Part shown: positions 14,705 through 24,092 of the stretch, piece by piece
How positions within the stretch are numbered: the first letter of the stretch is position 1
Layout: every line of letters starts with the position of its first letter
NCBI RefSeq assembly: GCF_050496545.1
Contig: NZ_JBNVZV010000008.1
Coordinates: 62,001-126,000 of the forward strand
DNA: 64,000 nt
Direction of reading: 5' to 3'
Source: Phycicoccus avicenniae_A
GTDB taxonomy: Bacteria; Actinomycetota; Actinomycetes; Actinomycetales; Dermatophilaceae
Program-made: the position numbers and the translations under genes
Notes under the pieces: generated by a model
What the model saw: the letters and a program-made list of their open reading frames with translations, nothing else
What the model was told of the DNA's origin: nothing
The model's database searches: none

Positions 14705-15874
14705 TCAGCCGGAAGCGAACTCGCGGACGATCGACTCCCAGCGGTCGGGTTCGGTGTTCCACTCCTTGCAGTGCCTGGCCAGCCGCCACTCGTGGAAGGT
14801 CACGAGGTCGGGGCGGGCCTGGGCCAGGGCCAGCGAGGGCCCGAACGGGACGAACTCGTCGTCGGCCGAGTGGATGATCGTCAGCGGGTGGTCCAGCTCG
14901 TCCGCCCGGCGCACCCAGTCGGTGAGGGCGAGGTCGACGCCCTCGTGCACGCCGACGAGGCGGTGGCCGACGCGGTGGCGCATCATCACCCGCGCCAGCG
15001 AGCCGACCGGCCGGGGGATGTGGTGCTGGCGCGCGTGGTGGGCCAACACGTCGCCCCAGTCGACGACCGGCGCGTCGAGGAGGACGCGGCCGACCATCGG
15101 CGAGAGGTCGGAGCGGTCGAGGACCTGGAGCACGATGGCCCCGCCCATCGACCACCCGACGAGCATCAGCTCGGTGGCCCCGCGGTCGACGGCGTAGGCC
15201 ATCGCGGCCTCGACGTCGCGCCACTCGGAGAGGCCCAGGGCGTAGCGACGGTCCGGGCCCTCCGGCACGCCCTCGTCGTTGCGGTAGGTCGGGACGAGGC
15301 AGGTCCAGCCCTCGGCCAGCAGCGGCGGCATCGCGCGGATCGCCTCCTCGCGGCGGGCACCCCGCCCGTGCACGAGGACCGCCCAGCGCGACGTCGTGAC
15401 GCCGTCGGGTGCGACGACCCAGGCCGGCATCGCCCCGAGCTCGCCCTCGTAGGTGACGTTCTCGGTCGCCAGGCCGAGGCTCTCGTCCGGCGGCGACCCG
15501 TGGAAGTACTGGTTCCACCGCGCCGGGCCGGGGCCGAGGACGCCGCGGTCGACACCAAGCAGCTCGCGCCGGACCGTGCCCGAGGCCGCGTCGAGCTCGA
15601 GGACCTCACCGACCCGTGCGTGCCCCTCGCCCTCCTCGAGCCAGAGCCCGTACCGGCCGGGCACGACGGTCTCGGCAGTGGTGTCGAGGGTGACGCTGTG
15701 CGCGTCGGCGGCCCGGACCACGACGTCGTCGGGGCGGCGGGCATCCGGGGTCAGCACCTTGCGGGCGAAGTAGGCCGCGGCGGCCAGCGAGCCGCCGCCC
15801 GAGGCGAGGGCCGCGGTCCCGCCGACGGCCGCACCTGCGACGGCGACCCGACGGGCGGCGGGCATCCGGCTCAC
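14705..15874 (-). CDS. Alpha/beta hydrolase with N-terminal membrane anchor
   Basis: This 389-residue serine hydrolase starts with a hydrophobic stretch (about 10-35), an anchor or signal peptide. A beta-rich domain follows, then an alpha/beta fold: oxyanion region VHGRGARR, nucleophile elbow GWSMGG, acid in HSADDEFVP and histidine in LARHCKEWN. It is probably an esterase or peptidase-like enzyme at the outer face of the membrane; the substrate is unknown. The GTG at 15874 overlaps the ligD stop by four bases (GTGA) and has GGAGG upstream, so the two genes are cotranscribed. Confidence 0.82.
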   Translation of the reverse strand: MSRMPAARRVAVAGAAVGGTAALASGGGSLAAAAYFARKVLTPDARRPDDVVVRAADAHSVTLDTTAETVVPGRYGLWLEEGEGHARVGEVLELDAASGTVRRELLGVDRGVLGPGPARWNQYFHGSPPDESLGLATENVTYEGELGAMPAWVVAPDGVTTSRWAVLVHGRGARREEAIRAMPPLLAEGWTCLVPTYRNDEGVPEGPDRRYALGLSEWRDVEAAMAYAVDRGATELMLVGWSMGGAIVLQVLDRSDLSPMVGRVLLDAPVVDWGDVLAHHARQHHIPRPVGSLARVMMRHRVGHRLVGVHEGVDLALTDWVRRADELDHPLTIIHSADDEFVPFGPSLALAQARPDLVTFHEWRLARHCKEWNTEPDRWESIVREFASG

Positions 15875-18039
15875 CCGCGCCCTCCGTCGAGGACGGCGGA
15901 CAGGTCGTAGGAGACCGGCTCGTCGAGCTGGTCGTAGGTGCAGTCGGCGGGGTCCTTGTCCGGGCGCCAGCGCACGAACTGCGCGGTGTGCCGGAACCGG
16001 ACCCCCTCCATGTGGTCGTAGCGCACCTCCACGACCCGCTCGGGCCGCAGCGGCGTGAACGACAGGTCCTTGCCCGCCGCCCAGCGGCTGCCCGCGGCGT
16101 TCTGCGGCGTCCGGTTCCCCTCCTCCTGCTTCGCCCACGCCCACGGGTGGTCGTCGAAGTCGGTGACCAGCGGCTGGAGCTCGTCGAACAGCTCCTTGCG
16201 GCGCGCCATCGGGAAGGCACCGATGACGCCGACCGAGACGAGCGTGCCGTCGGGGTCGTGGATGCCGAGCAGGAGGCTGCCGATCACGTCGGGGCCGGAC
16301 TTGTGGGTGCGGTAGCCCGCGACGACGCAGTCGGCGGTGCGCTCGTGCTTGATCTTGAGCATCGTGCGCTTGTCGGGCTCGTAGGTGCCGTCGACGGGCT
16401 TGGCGACGAGGCCGTCGAGCCCCGCGCCCTCGAACTCGGTGAACCACGCGGCGGCCACCGCGGGGTCGTCGGTGGCCGGGGTGAGGTGGATGGGCGCCTG
16501 CGCGCCCGCGAGGGCCTGCTCGAGGAGGGAGCGCCGCTCCGCGAACGGCCGGCCGGTGAGGTCGTCGTCGCCGAGCGCCAGCAGGTCGAACGCGACGAAG
16601 CGGGCCGGGGTCTCGACCGAGAGCTTCTTCACGCGGCTGGCGGCGGGGTGGATGCGCTGGCTCAGCAGGTCGAAGTCGAGCCGGTCCTCCCCCGGGCGCA
16701 CGACGATGATCTCGCCGTCGACCACGCAGCGCTCCGGCAGGTTGGCCAGCGCCGCCTCGACGACCTCGGGGAAGTAGCGCGTCATCGGCTTCTCGTTGCG
16801 GCTGCCGATCTCCACGCGGTCGCCGGAGCGGAAGACGATGGAGCGGAAGCCGTCCCACTTCGGCTCGTAGACGACCTCGGTGTCCTGCACCGCCTTCGCG
16901 TCGAGGCCCTTGACCGGCTTGGCGAGCATCGGCGGGATCGGCGGGACGAGGGGCATCCCCCACTCCTCGCGCAGCGCGGCGTCGCGCTCGGCCTTGGGCG
17001 CCATGTACTCGTCGTCGGACTTGTCCTGGCGGCGCTTGCTGGGCTGTACGCGCGGCGGCTCACCGGGCATCTTCGGGTAGTCCGGCGGGAAGTTCAGCTC
17101 GCCGAGCCCGCGCTCCTCGACATCCCTGTCCCACAGGGCGATCGCGGTGGCGACGTCGCCGACGGTGTCGTCGATGCCGGCCCAGGCGTCCCCCCGGTCC
17201 TCGAGCACGTCCGGGACGGTGAGGACGGTGAAGTCGCCGGGCGCGACGGTGGCCAGCTCGTCCCACGTGACCGGCATCGAGACCGGCGCGCCCGGCAGCG
17301 GGCGCGGGCTGTAGGCGGAGGCGATGGTGCGGTCGCGGCAGGCCTGGTTGAAGTCGACGAAGACCCGCTCGCCGCGCTCCTCCTTCCACCACGAGGTCGT
17401 CACGAGGTCGGGGAGCCGGCGCTCGAGCTCTCGGGCGATGCCGATGACGCCGTGGCGGACGTCGAGGAACTCGTGGGTGGGGGCGATGCGGGCGTAGACG
17501 TGGACGCCGCGGTTGCCGCTGGTCTTGGCCCACGCCGTGAGGCCGAGCTCGGCCATCAGCTCGCGCAGCGCCTGCGCCGCCTCCACCGCGTCGACGAAGC
17601 TGCGCCCGGGCTGGGGATCGAGGTCGATGCGCAGCTCGTCAGGGTTGTCGTTGTCCCCCGTGCGCACCGGCCACGGGTGGAAGGTGACGGTGTTCATCTG
17701 GACCGCCCAGACGGCCGTGGCCACCTCGTCGACGACGATCTGGTCGTGGCGGCGGCCGCTGGGGTAGCGGCAGCGGGTGGTGCCGACCCAGTCGGGCATC
17801 CCCTTCGGCGGGTTCTTCTGGTAGAACTCCTCGCCCTCGATGCCCTCGGGGAAGCGCTGGAGGGTGACCGGGCGGTCGCCGATGTGCCGCACCAGGTGGT
17901 CGCCGACGGCCATGACGTACCCGGCGAGGTCCCCCTTGGTGATGCCGGCGTCCGGCCACATCAGCCGGTCGGGGCTGCTGAGGCGCACCTCCCGCACCCC
18001 GTGCGGACCCTCGACCTCGACGATCTGCGCATCGGCCAT
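15871..18039 (-). CDS. ligD: LigD-type polymerase-DNA ligase
   Basis: This 722-residue two-domain end-joining enzyme has a primase-like polymerase domain first (about 10-300), with catalytic aspartates in DELRIDLDP (D139, D141). The ATP-dependent ligase domain (about 365-715) has nucleotidyl lysine K394 in YEPKWDGFR and VDGEIIVV as motif III region. The phosphoesterase domain found in mycobacterial LigD is absent. A lysine-rich linker (about 330-350) joins the domains. Ku, the usual partner, is not in this window. The ATG at 18039 follows TAGGCT by seven bases, which suggests leaderless mRNA. It is cotranscribed with the downstream hydrolase. Confidence 0.94.
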   Translation of the reverse strand: MADAQIVEVEGPHGVREVRLSSPDRLMWPDAGITKGDLAGYVMAVGDHLVRHIGDRPVTLQRFPEGIEGEEFYQKNPPKGMPDWVGTTRCRYPSGRRHDQIVVDEVATAVWAVQMNTVTFHPWPVRTGDNDNPDELRIDLDPQPGRSFVDAVEAAQALRELMAELGLTAWAKTSGNRGVHVYARIAPTHEFLDVRHGVIGIARELERRLPDLVTTSWWKEERGERVFVDFNQACRDRTIASAYSPRPLPGAPVSMPVTWDELATVAPGDFTVLTVPDVLEDRGDAWAGIDDTVGDVATAIALWDRDVEERGLGELNFPPDYPKMPGEPPRVQPSKRRQDKSDDEYMAPKAERDAALREEWGMPLVPPIPPMLAKPVKGLDAKAVQDTEVVYEPKWDGFRSIVFRSGDRVEIGSRNEKPMTRYFPEVVEAALANLPERCVVDGEIIVVRPGEDRLDFDLLSQRIHPAASRVKKLSVETPARFVAFDLLALGDDDLTGRPFAERRSLLEQALAGAQAPIHLTPATDDPAVAAAWFTEFEGAGLDGLVAKPVDGTYEPDKRTMLKIKHERTADCVVAGYRTHKSGPDVIGSLLLGIHDPDGTLVSVGVIGAFPMARRKELFDELQPLVTDFDDHPWAWAKQEEGNRTPQNAAGSRWAAGKDLSFTPLRPERVVEVRYDHMEGVRFRHTAQFVRWRPDKDPADCTYDQLDEPVSYDLSAVLDGGRG

Positions 18040-18118
18040 GGTCCGGAGCCTAACGACGAGCGCCGACGGACGGGGCCGGCGCGGGAACCATCCGGTGCCC
18101 ACCGGTGTTGGGACGGAC

Positions 18119-18550
18119 ATGACGATGAAGCCCACCGGACGCGAGTACACCGTCGAGCGCTCGGACGCCGAGTGGCGCGAGCAGCTCTCCCCCGCCGAGT
18201 ACCAGGTCCTGCGCGAGGCCGGCACCGAGCGGCCCTGGGTCGGCGAGTACACCGACGCCAAGACCGTCGGGGTCTACGCCTGCCGGGCCTGCGGCGCCGA
18301 GCTGTTCGAGTCCGACACCAAGTTCGAGTCGCACTGCGGCTGGCCGTCGTTCTGGAGCCCGCTGGCCGGCGAGTCGGTCGAGCTGCTCGAGGACCGCTCG
18401 ATGGGGATGAAGCGCGTCGAGGTGCGGTGCGCCTCCTGCGGCAGCCACCTCGGGCACGTCTTCGAGGGCGAGGGCTTCGACACCCCGACCGACCAGCGCT
18501 ACTGCATCAACTCGATCAGCCTCACCCTCAAGCCGGCCGACCCCGCCTGA
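18119..18550 (+). CDS. msrB: Peptide methionine-R-sulfoxide reductase
   Basis: MsrB repairs oxidised methionine (R form) in proteins. The 143-residue protein has both zinc-binding pairs, C55/C58 (CRAC) and C104/C107 (CASC), the substrate motif CGWPSFW, and catalytic cysteine C129 in RYCINS. Length and motifs are standard for the family, with no fused MsrA. ATG at 18119 follows GGACGG closely. It is divergent from ligD by 79 bp and convergent with hemQ, with a long palindromic repeat between. Confidence 0.95.
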   Translation: MTMKPTGREYTVERSDAEWREQLSPAEYQVLREAGTERPWVGEYTDAKTVGVYACRACGAELFESDTKFESHCGWPSFWSPLAGESVELLEDRSMGMKRVEVRCASCGSHLGHVFEGEGFDTPTDQRYCINSISLTLKPADPA

Positions 18551-18574
18551 CCGTCAAGGGAGGGCGATCCTCCC

Positions 18575-18637
18575 GACGAACGACGAGGACATGCCGTCAC
18601 ACCCGAGGGTGCGACGGCATGTTCTCGTCTCTCGACC
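18575..18637 (-). repeat. Dispersed 63-nt palindromic repeat, copy 1
   Basis: On the minus strand it begins GGTCGAGAGACGAGAACATG and ends CTCGTCGTTCGTC. The first 24 nt match the copy at 60167-60229 exactly, and the last 23 nt differ at one position. The 16-nt centre differs but still pairs (CACCC/GGGTG). It lies between convergent msrB and hemQ and can fold as a bidirectional terminator. Confidence 0.8.
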
Positions 18638-18640
18638 GGT

Positions 18641-19366
18641 TCAGCGCTGGCGGTGCACCAGCGTGCGGACCGGCACGCGCGGGCCGGTGTAGAACGGCAC
18701 CTCCTCGCGCACGTGCCGCCGCGCACCGGAGGCCCGCAGCTCACGCATCAGGTCGACGATGCGGTGCAGCTCGTCGGCCTCGAAGGCGAGGATCCACTCG
18801 TAGTCGTTGAGCGCGAACGACGCGATGGTGTTGGCCCGCACGTCGGGGTACTCGCGCGCCATCTGGCCGTGCTCGACCAGCAGGTCGCGGCGCTCCTTGT
18901 CGTCGAGCAGGTACCATTCGTACGAGCGCACGAACGGGTAGACGCAGATGTAGTCGCGCGCCTCCTCGTCGGACATGAACGCCGGGATGTGGCTCTTGTT
19001 GAACTCGGCCGGGCGGTGCAGCGCCGCCACCGACCACACGGGGTCGAGGTGCTCGCCGTACGCGGTGCGCAGGAACGCGTGGTAGGCCTCCTGAAGGGCC
19101 TCGATCGTCTCCGCGTGCCACCACACCATGACGTCGGCGTCGGCGCGCAGGCCCGCGACGTCGTAGGTACCGCGGACGACGACGTCGCGCGACGCGAGGT
19201 CGGTGAAGAGCTCCTCGACCTCGGTGGCCATGGCGTCGCGGTCCTCGTCGCCGATCGGCTCGGCGAGCGCGAACACCGACCACATCGCGTAGCGGATGGT
19301 GTCGTTGATCTCGCGGATGCGCGCGGCTCCGGGCTTGCTCGGCGCGGGGCGGGACGGCGTGCTCAT
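18641..19366 (-). CDS. hemQ: Coproheme decarboxylase HemQ
   Basis: HemQ makes protoheme from coproheme in the last step of the coproporphyrin-dependent pathway. The 241-residue protein belongs to the chlorite dismutase-like family. YPFVRSYEWYLL places a tyrosine at about 143, in the position of the radical tyrosine of actinobacterial HemQ. SHIPAFMSDEE and ARDYICVYPFVR are also family features. The ATG at 19366 has AGGAGG upstream and overlaps the hemY stop (ATGA). The hemY-hemQ pairing, with hemE nearby, supports the assignment. Confidence 0.94.
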   Translation of the reverse strand: MSTPSRPAPSKPGAARIREINDTIRYAMWSVFALAEPIGDEDRDAMATEVEELFTDLASRDVVVRGTYDVAGLRADADVMVWWHAETIEALQEAYHAFLRTAYGEHLDPVWSVAALHRPAEFNKSHIPAFMSDEEARDYICVYPFVRSYEWYLLDDKERRDLLVEHGQMAREYPDVRANTIASFALNDYEWILAFEADELHRIVDLMRELRASGARRHVREEVPFYTGPRVPVRTLVHRQR

Positions 19367-20796
19367 CGGGACCCTCCTGGGGACGCGGTGCTGGTCGTGA
19401 GGTGGTCGGTGACGCCGCGCGCGGCCAGCGCGGCGGAGGCGATGACGGCCGGCACGCCGACTCCGTCGTAGGTGGCGCCGGCGACCTCGACGCCGGGCAG
19501 GTGCGCGACCTCGGCGCGGATCGCGGCCACGCGCTCGACGTGGCCGACCGCGTACTGGGGCAGGCCGCCGCCCCAGCGCTGGACGTGGTGGTCGACGACG
19601 GGCGGCAGCGGGCGGCCGAGGGCCTCCCCGACCTCGGCGACGGCCAGCGTGACGAGGTCGGCGTCGTCGCGCTGGAGGACCGCCTCCTCGCGGGCGCGGC
19701 CGAGCGAGGCCCGCAGGTGGACGACGTCCGAGGACAGCTGCCCCACCCACTCCCACTTGGCCGAGCTGAACGTCGACGCCTTGATGGCCCGCCCCTCGAC
19801 CGGCGGCACGAGGAACCCCGAGCCGGGCAGGTCGGGCAGGCCGTCACGGCGCACGGCGAGGGTGACGACCGCCATCGATGCGGTCTCCACCTCGGCGAGG
19901 CCACGCGCGGCGGCCGGCGCGAGCTCGGCGAGCAGACGCGATGCCGGGGCCGGTGGCACGGCGAGCACGACGGCGTCGGCCTCGACGGCCACGGGGTCGG
20001 CGGCGGACCCGACGACCAGCCGCCAGCGCTCCCCCGCCCGCTCCAGCCCGCGAACGACGGCGCCGGTGCGCAGCAGCGCTCCTCGCGCCCGCAGCGCCTC
20101 GACGACCTCTCCGGGCAGCCGCCCGACCCCGCCGCGCAGCCCGGCGAAGGGCGGGCGGGCACCGTCGGCACGCACGGGCAGCGGGTCGAGGAGCGATGCG
20201 CCGCGCACGGCCCGCTCCCACAGGGCCGGCACGGTCGCGCGCAACGAGAGCCGGTCGGCGTGAGCGGCGTAGACGCCACCGAGCAGGGGCTCGACGAGGC
20301 GGTCGACGACGGCGCGACCCATCCGGGCGGACACGTACTCGCCCACTGAGACGTCCTCCGCCACCGCACCCCCGGGCCAGGCGACCTCGGCGGTGGCGCG
20401 CTGCACCTCGGAGGCGGTGAGCACGCCGAGGGCCGACGGCGGGTCGGTGGGCACGCCCATCACGGTCCCGCGGGGCAGCGCGTGCAGTGCTCCGCGGCTC
20501 CAGACCGCGGCCGAGGTCGTGGCCGGCGACACCACGTCCGCGGGGTCCACCCCCACGCGCAGGGCGAGGTCGACGGCCTCGGGACGGGTGGCGAGCAGCG
20601 ACTCGGCCCCGACGTCGACGACGCAGCCGGCGACCGGCTCGACCCGCAGCTTGCCGCCGAAACGGTCCCCCGCCTCGAGGACGGTGACGTGGGCGTCGGG
20701 GAGGGCGTCGAGCACGTCGAGGGCAGTGCTCAGGCCGGCGATCCCGCCCCCGACGACGGCCACGTGGGGCCGGGTCGAGACGGGCGCCGAGGACAT
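19363..20796 (-). CDS. hemY: Coproporphyrinogen/protoporphyrinogen oxidase
   Basis: This 477-residue FAD-dependent oxidase forms coproporphyrin III in Gram-positive heme synthesis (also called CgoX). The N-terminal dinucleotide fold reads VAVVGGGIAGLSTALDVL, followed by LEAGDRFGGKL. VEPLLGGVYAAHADRLS and the C-terminal WGGGLPQYAVGH are typical of HemY/HemG. It is likely a membrane-associated flavoprotein. It is cotranscribed with hemQ through an ATGA overlap, and hemE lies about 2 kb downstream in the same pathway. Confidence 0.92.
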   Translation of the reverse strand: MSSAPVSTRPHVAVVGGGIAGLSTALDVLDALPDAHVTVLEAGDRFGGKLRVEPVAGCVVDVGAESLLATRPEAVDLALRVGVDPADVVSPATTSAAVWSRGALHALPRGTVMGVPTDPPSALGVLTASEVQRATAEVAWPGGAVAEDVSVGEYVSARMGRAVVDRLVEPLLGGVYAAHADRLSLRATVPALWERAVRGASLLDPLPVRADGARPPFAGLRGGVGRLPGEVVEALRARGALLRTGAVVRGLERAGERWRLVVGSAADPVAVEADAVVLAVPPAPASRLLAELAPAAARGLAEVETASMAVVTLAVRRDGLPDLPGSGFLVPPVEGRAIKASTFSSAKWEWVGQLSSDVVHLRASLGRAREEAVLQRDDADLVTLAVAEVGEALGRPLPPVVDHHVQRWGGGLPQYAVGHVERVAAIRAEVAHLPGVEVAGATYDGVGVPAVIASAALAARGVTDHLTTSTASPGGSR

Positions 20797-20958
20797 GCCG
20801 CCAGCGTCTCACGCGGTCCCCCGCGAGCCGTCACCGGTCCGCCGCGCTCCCGTGACCGGATCGAGACCACCGACCGGGAACCTCTCGTCCACCACCGGCG
20901 CCCCAGCGACGACCGAGCCCGACCGATCCACGACCGAGCCACGACCGAAGGAGCCACC

Positions 20959-21957
20959 GTGCGTGCCGTTCCCCACCCCTCGTCCCGAGCGGCCACCGTC
21001 GCCCTCGCCGGCGTCCTCGCGCTCAGCGCCCTCACCGCCTGTTCCGCCGGCGGTTCGGCCGACTCCGGGGCCGCCTCCGCCGCCGGAGGCTCGAGCGGCG
21101 TCACCGCCGAGGACTCCGGTGCCGCGTCCCGCCAGGACCTCGTGGCCCCCGACGCCGCCGGCAAGCCCGCCGCCCCCGTGTCGGGTACCGACACGGCCGC
21201 GGTTGCCGCCGCGGTCGCCGAGCGCAAGCTCGCCCGCCGGGCCGACGTCTCGCTCCGTGTCGAGGACGTGTCGCGCGCGGCCTCCACCCTGCGCACGATC
21301 GCCGGCCGGGCCGGCGGGCTCGTCGTCTCCGAGGAGGTCTCCACCGACCCCGGCTCGCCCACCCCCGAGGAGGGCGACGGCACCACGAGCGACGCCCGGA
21401 CGAGTGGCGGCACGGTCACCATCTCGGTCCCGACGGAGAAGCTCGACGCCACGCTCGACGAGGTCGCGAAGGTCGGGACCGTGCTGTCGCGCCAGAGCAG
21501 CACCGAGGACGTCACCGGCCAGTACGTCGACACCACGGCCCGCGTCGAGACGATGAAGGCCAGCGTCGAGCGTGTGCGTGCCCTGATGTCCAAGGCCGAC
21601 AAGCTCGCCGACGTCGTCAGCCTCGAGGCCGAGCTCTCCCGCCGCCAGGCCGACCTCGAGGCGATGGAGCGCCAGCTCGCCGCGCTCGACGACCAGGTGA
21701 CCCTCTCCCCGATCACCGTCTCCCTCAGCGACTCCGGCACCCCCACCCCGGAGGAGGACCCGACGGGCTTCGTCGCCGGGCTGGCCTCGGGATGGGACGC
21801 CTTCACGACCTCCGTGCGCCTCGTGCTGACGCTCATGGGGGCGCTGCTGCCCTTCGCCGTCGCCGGGGCGCTCGTCCTCGTGCCGCTCGGTCTGTGGTGG
21901 CGCCGTCGCCGCGTCACCGTGACGCCCCCGGCACCTCCGGTCACCGCCGACGTTTGA
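20959..21957 (+). CDS. DUF4349 lipoprotein
   Basis: This 332-residue exported lipoprotein has a lipobox LTAC with modified Cys28 after a hydrophobic signal. A Ser/Gly/Ala-rich linker (about 30-90) follows, then the DUF4349 core, which includes VSLRVEDVSRAASTLRTIA and a coiled-coil-like stretch (LSRRQADLEAMERQL). A C-terminal membrane helix (about 290-312) ends in a basic tail. The two anchors would span the outer face of the membrane. Function is unknown for the family. The GTG has AAGGAG six bases upstream. Confidence 0.85.
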   Translation: MRAVPHPSSRAATVALAGVLALSALTACSAGGSADSGAASAAGGSSGVTAEDSGAASRQDLVAPDAAGKPAAPVSGTDTAAVAAAVAERKLARRADVSLRVEDVSRAASTLRTIAGRAGGLVVSEEVSTDPGSPTPEEGDGTTSDARTSGGTVTISVPTEKLDATLDEVAKVGTVLSRQSSTEDVTGQYVDTTARVETMKASVERVRALMSKADKLADVVSLEAELSRRQADLEAMERQLAALDDQVTLSPITVSLSDSGTPTPEEDPTGFVAGLASGWDAFTTSVRLVLTLMGALLPFAVAGALVLVPLGLWWRRRRVTVTPPAPPVTADV

Positions 21958-21966
21958 GCCTCGGGG

Positions 21967-22482
21967 TCATCCCTCCCGCAGCGTCAGCGCCCAGCGGACC
22001 TCGCCGTCGACCTCCACCGGGGTCGGCGCGAGGCCGAGGGCCGCGGCCACCCGCTCGGACGGCCGGTGTCCCGGCGCCACGTGGGCGAGGACGGTCCGGA
22101 CGCCGCGCCGCCGCACCTCTTCGAGCACGAGTGCGGCGGCACGTCGCGCGAACCCCCGTCCCTGCCACGGCACCCCGACCACCCACGCGAGCTCGGCCGT
22201 GTGGCCTCCACCGGTGAGCGTCGCCTGCACGAACCCGACCAGCGGACCGTCCTCGCCCTCACGCACCACCCAGGTGTGCCACTCCTCGTCGGCGTCCTCC
22301 GGGCCGCGCAGCTGGCGTGCGTACCGCTCGCGCAGCTCGTCCTCGGTCGGCGGGGCACCCCCGATGACCTCGTACAGCGCGGGGTCCGCGAGGACGACGG
22401 CCATCGGTCCGGCGTGCTCGACCCGCAGCGGCTCGAGGCGTAACCCGTCGCCGACGAGCTTGCGGCGCAACGGTTCCCGCAC
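21967..22482 (-). CDS. GNAT-family N-acetyltransferase
   Basis: This protein of about 171 residues has the GNAT fold. GFVQATLTGGGHTAELAWVV forms the central strands, VPWQGRGFARRAA the acetyl-CoA loop (Q/RxxGxG/A type), and GLAPTP the final strand region. It resembles RimJ/L-like acetyltransferases that act on small molecules or protein N-termini. The acceptor cannot be predicted. A GTG at 22482 is taken as start, eight bases past the DinB-like stop on the same strand, so the genes are probably cotranscribed. Confidence 0.78.
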   Translation of the reverse strand: MREPLRRKLVGDGLRLEPLRVEHAGPMAVVLADPALYEVIGGAPPTEDELRERYARQLRGPEDADEEWHTWVVREGEDGPLVGFVQATLTGGGHTAELAWVVGVPWQGRGFARRAAALVLEEVRRRGVRTVLAHVAPGHRPSERVAAALGLAPTPVEVDGEVRWALTLREG

Positions 22483-22486
22483 CGGG

Positions 22487-22984
22487 TCAGCCCCGGTCGG
22501 CGTCCGCGGCGAGCACCTGCTCGCGGAGGATGTCGGCGTGGCCGGCGTGCTGCGCCAGCTCACGCAGCAGGTGCAGACGCACCCAGCGGAACGGCAGGGG
22601 CCCGCGCCGGTTGCCGTGCACGAGGTCGTCGAGGGAGACCGGCTCGGCGATGGATCGTGCTGCGGCGCAGGCCCGCTCGTGGTCGGCGAGAACCGACTCG
22701 ATGGTGTCGTCGTCCGTGAGCAGGAAGGAGTCCTCGACCGCCGCGGGCAGCCCGATCTCGGTGCGGGGCCGGCGCAGCACCGCCTCCTCGGACCAGACAC
22801 GCTCGACGAACGTCGCGTGCTTGAGCAGGCCGAGCAGGGTCGTGGCGGAGGGCACCAGCCGCCGGCGCGCCTGCTCCTCCGTGAGCCCAGTGAGGCTCTC
22901 CCGCAGCCCGGCCCGGTGCTCGTCGATGAACGCGTCGAGCATCGTCCGCTCGCCGACGGCTCCCGTGCCGTGGTCGTGGCTCAC
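22487..22984 (-). CDS. DinB-like (DUF664) mycothiol-transferase family protein
   Basis: This 165-residue four-helix-bundle protein has the DUF664/DinB pattern: an N-terminal LDAFIDEHRAGL helix, a metal-ligand histidine in LLKHATFVE, and a second histidine pair in LAQHAGHADILREQVL. Such proteins in actinobacteria are likely thiol-dependent transferases using mycothiol; the substrate is unknown. A GTG at 22984 overlaps the hemE stop (GTGA). An in-frame ATG at 22942 is an equally plausible start. It follows hemE in the same transcript. Confidence 0.8.
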   Translation of the reverse strand: MSHDHGTGAVGERTMLDAFIDEHRAGLRESLTGLTEEQARRRLVPSATTLLGLLKHATFVERVWSEEAVLRRPRTEIGLPAAVEDSFLLTDDDTIESVLADHERACAAARSIAEPVSLDDLVHGNRRGPLPFRWVRLHLLRELAQHAGHADILREQVLAADADRG

Positions 22985-24048
22985 CGGACCGAGACCTCGT
23001 GGACGAGCTCGACGACACGGGTCAGGACGTCGGGGTCGGTGTCGGGCAGCACGCCGTGGCCGAGGTTGAACACGTGGCCGGGGGCGGCCCGGCCCTCCTC
23101 GACGATCTCGACGACCCTGCGCGACAGCGCCTCCCACGGCGCGAAGAGCAGGGCGGGGTCGAGGTTGCCCTGCAGGGGCCAGCGGCCACCGGTGCGCTCC
23201 AGCGCGTCGGTGAGCGAGACCCGGTAGTCGACGCCCACGACGTCGGCGCCCGCCTCGCCCATCAGCGTCAGCAGCTCGCCGGTGCCCACGCCGAAGTGGA
23301 TGCGGGGCACATCGAGGTCGGCAACCATCGCCAGCGCCGTGGCCGAGTGCTCCGCGACGAAGCGCGTGTAGTCGGCGCGGCTGAGGAAGCCGGCCCAGGA
23401 GTCGAAGAGCTGCAGCGCCGATGCGCCCGCCTCCCCCTGCACCCGCAGGAACGCCCCCGAGATGCGCGCCAGCTGCGCGCAGAGGTCGTGCCACAGCTCC
23501 GGGTCCCCGTGCATGAGCGCCTTGGTGTGCTCGTGGTTCTTCGAGGGCCCGCCCTCGACGAGGTAGGACGCCAGCGTGAAGGGCGCTCCGGCGAACCCGA
23601 TGAGCGGCGTGGCCCCGAGCTCGGCGGTGAGCATCCGGACGGACTCGGCGATGTCCGGGACGTCCTCCGGCACGAGGTCGCGCAGCCGCGCGAGGTCGGC
23701 GCGGGTCCGCACCGGCTCCGCCACGACCGGCCCGACGCCCGGAACGATGTCGAGGTCCACCCCGACCGCCGCTAGCGGGACGACGATGTCGGAGAAGAAG
23801 ATCGCCGCGTCGACGCCGTGCCGGCGCACCGGCTGGAGGGTGATCTCGGTGACGAGGTCGGGGCGGCGGCAGGACTCGAGCATCCCCACGCCCTCGCGGA
23901 CCTTCCGGTACTCGGGCAGCGAGCGACCGGCCTGGCGCATGAACCACACCGGGGTGTGCGGCACGGGCAGGCCGCGGGCGGCGCGCACCAGCGCGGAGTC
24001 GGACGGGGACGCGGTCGTGGTGGTACCGGTGCTCGAGGGGGTCGTCAC
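22981..24048 (-). CDS. hemE: Uroporphyrinogen decarboxylase
   Basis: HemE decarboxylates uroporphyrinogen III to coproporphyrinogen III, the substrate of HemY. The 355-residue protein carries the family signatures PVWFMRQAGRSLPEYR near the N-terminus and GFAGAPFTLASYLVEGG in the middle. A later motif is LQGNLDPALLFAP, and FNLGHGVLP is near the end. GTG at 24048 is preferred; GGGAGG lies about ten bases upstream, and an in-frame ATG at 24066 is an alternative. The DinB-like gene follows with overlap. The protein should be a cytosolic homodimer. Confidence 0.95.
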   Translation of the reverse strand: MTTPSSTGTTTTASPSDSALVRAARGLPVPHTPVWFMRQAGRSLPEYRKVREGVGMLESCRRPDLVTEITLQPVRRHGVDAAIFFSDIVVPLAAVGVDLDIVPGVGPVVAEPVRTRADLARLRDLVPEDVPDIAESVRMLTAELGATPLIGFAGAPFTLASYLVEGGPSKNHEHTKALMHGDPELWHDLCAQLARISGAFLRVQGEAGASALQLFDSWAGFLSRADYTRFVAEHSATALAMVADLDVPRIHFGVGTGELLTLMGEAGADVVGVDYRVSLTDALERTGGRWPLQGNLDPALLFAPWEALSRRVVEIVEEGRAAPGHVFNLGHGVLPDTDPDVLTRVVELVHEVSVR

Positions 24049-24092
24049 GGTGACCCATCCTCCCATCCGTGACGGCGGCCACGGACCCCCGT

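Noticed and set aside
15988..18810. Plus-strand frame of about 940 codons opposite ligD
   Set aside because: Antisense frame in GC-rich DNA. The sequence is repetitive in charged residues, and LigD motifs are on the other strand.
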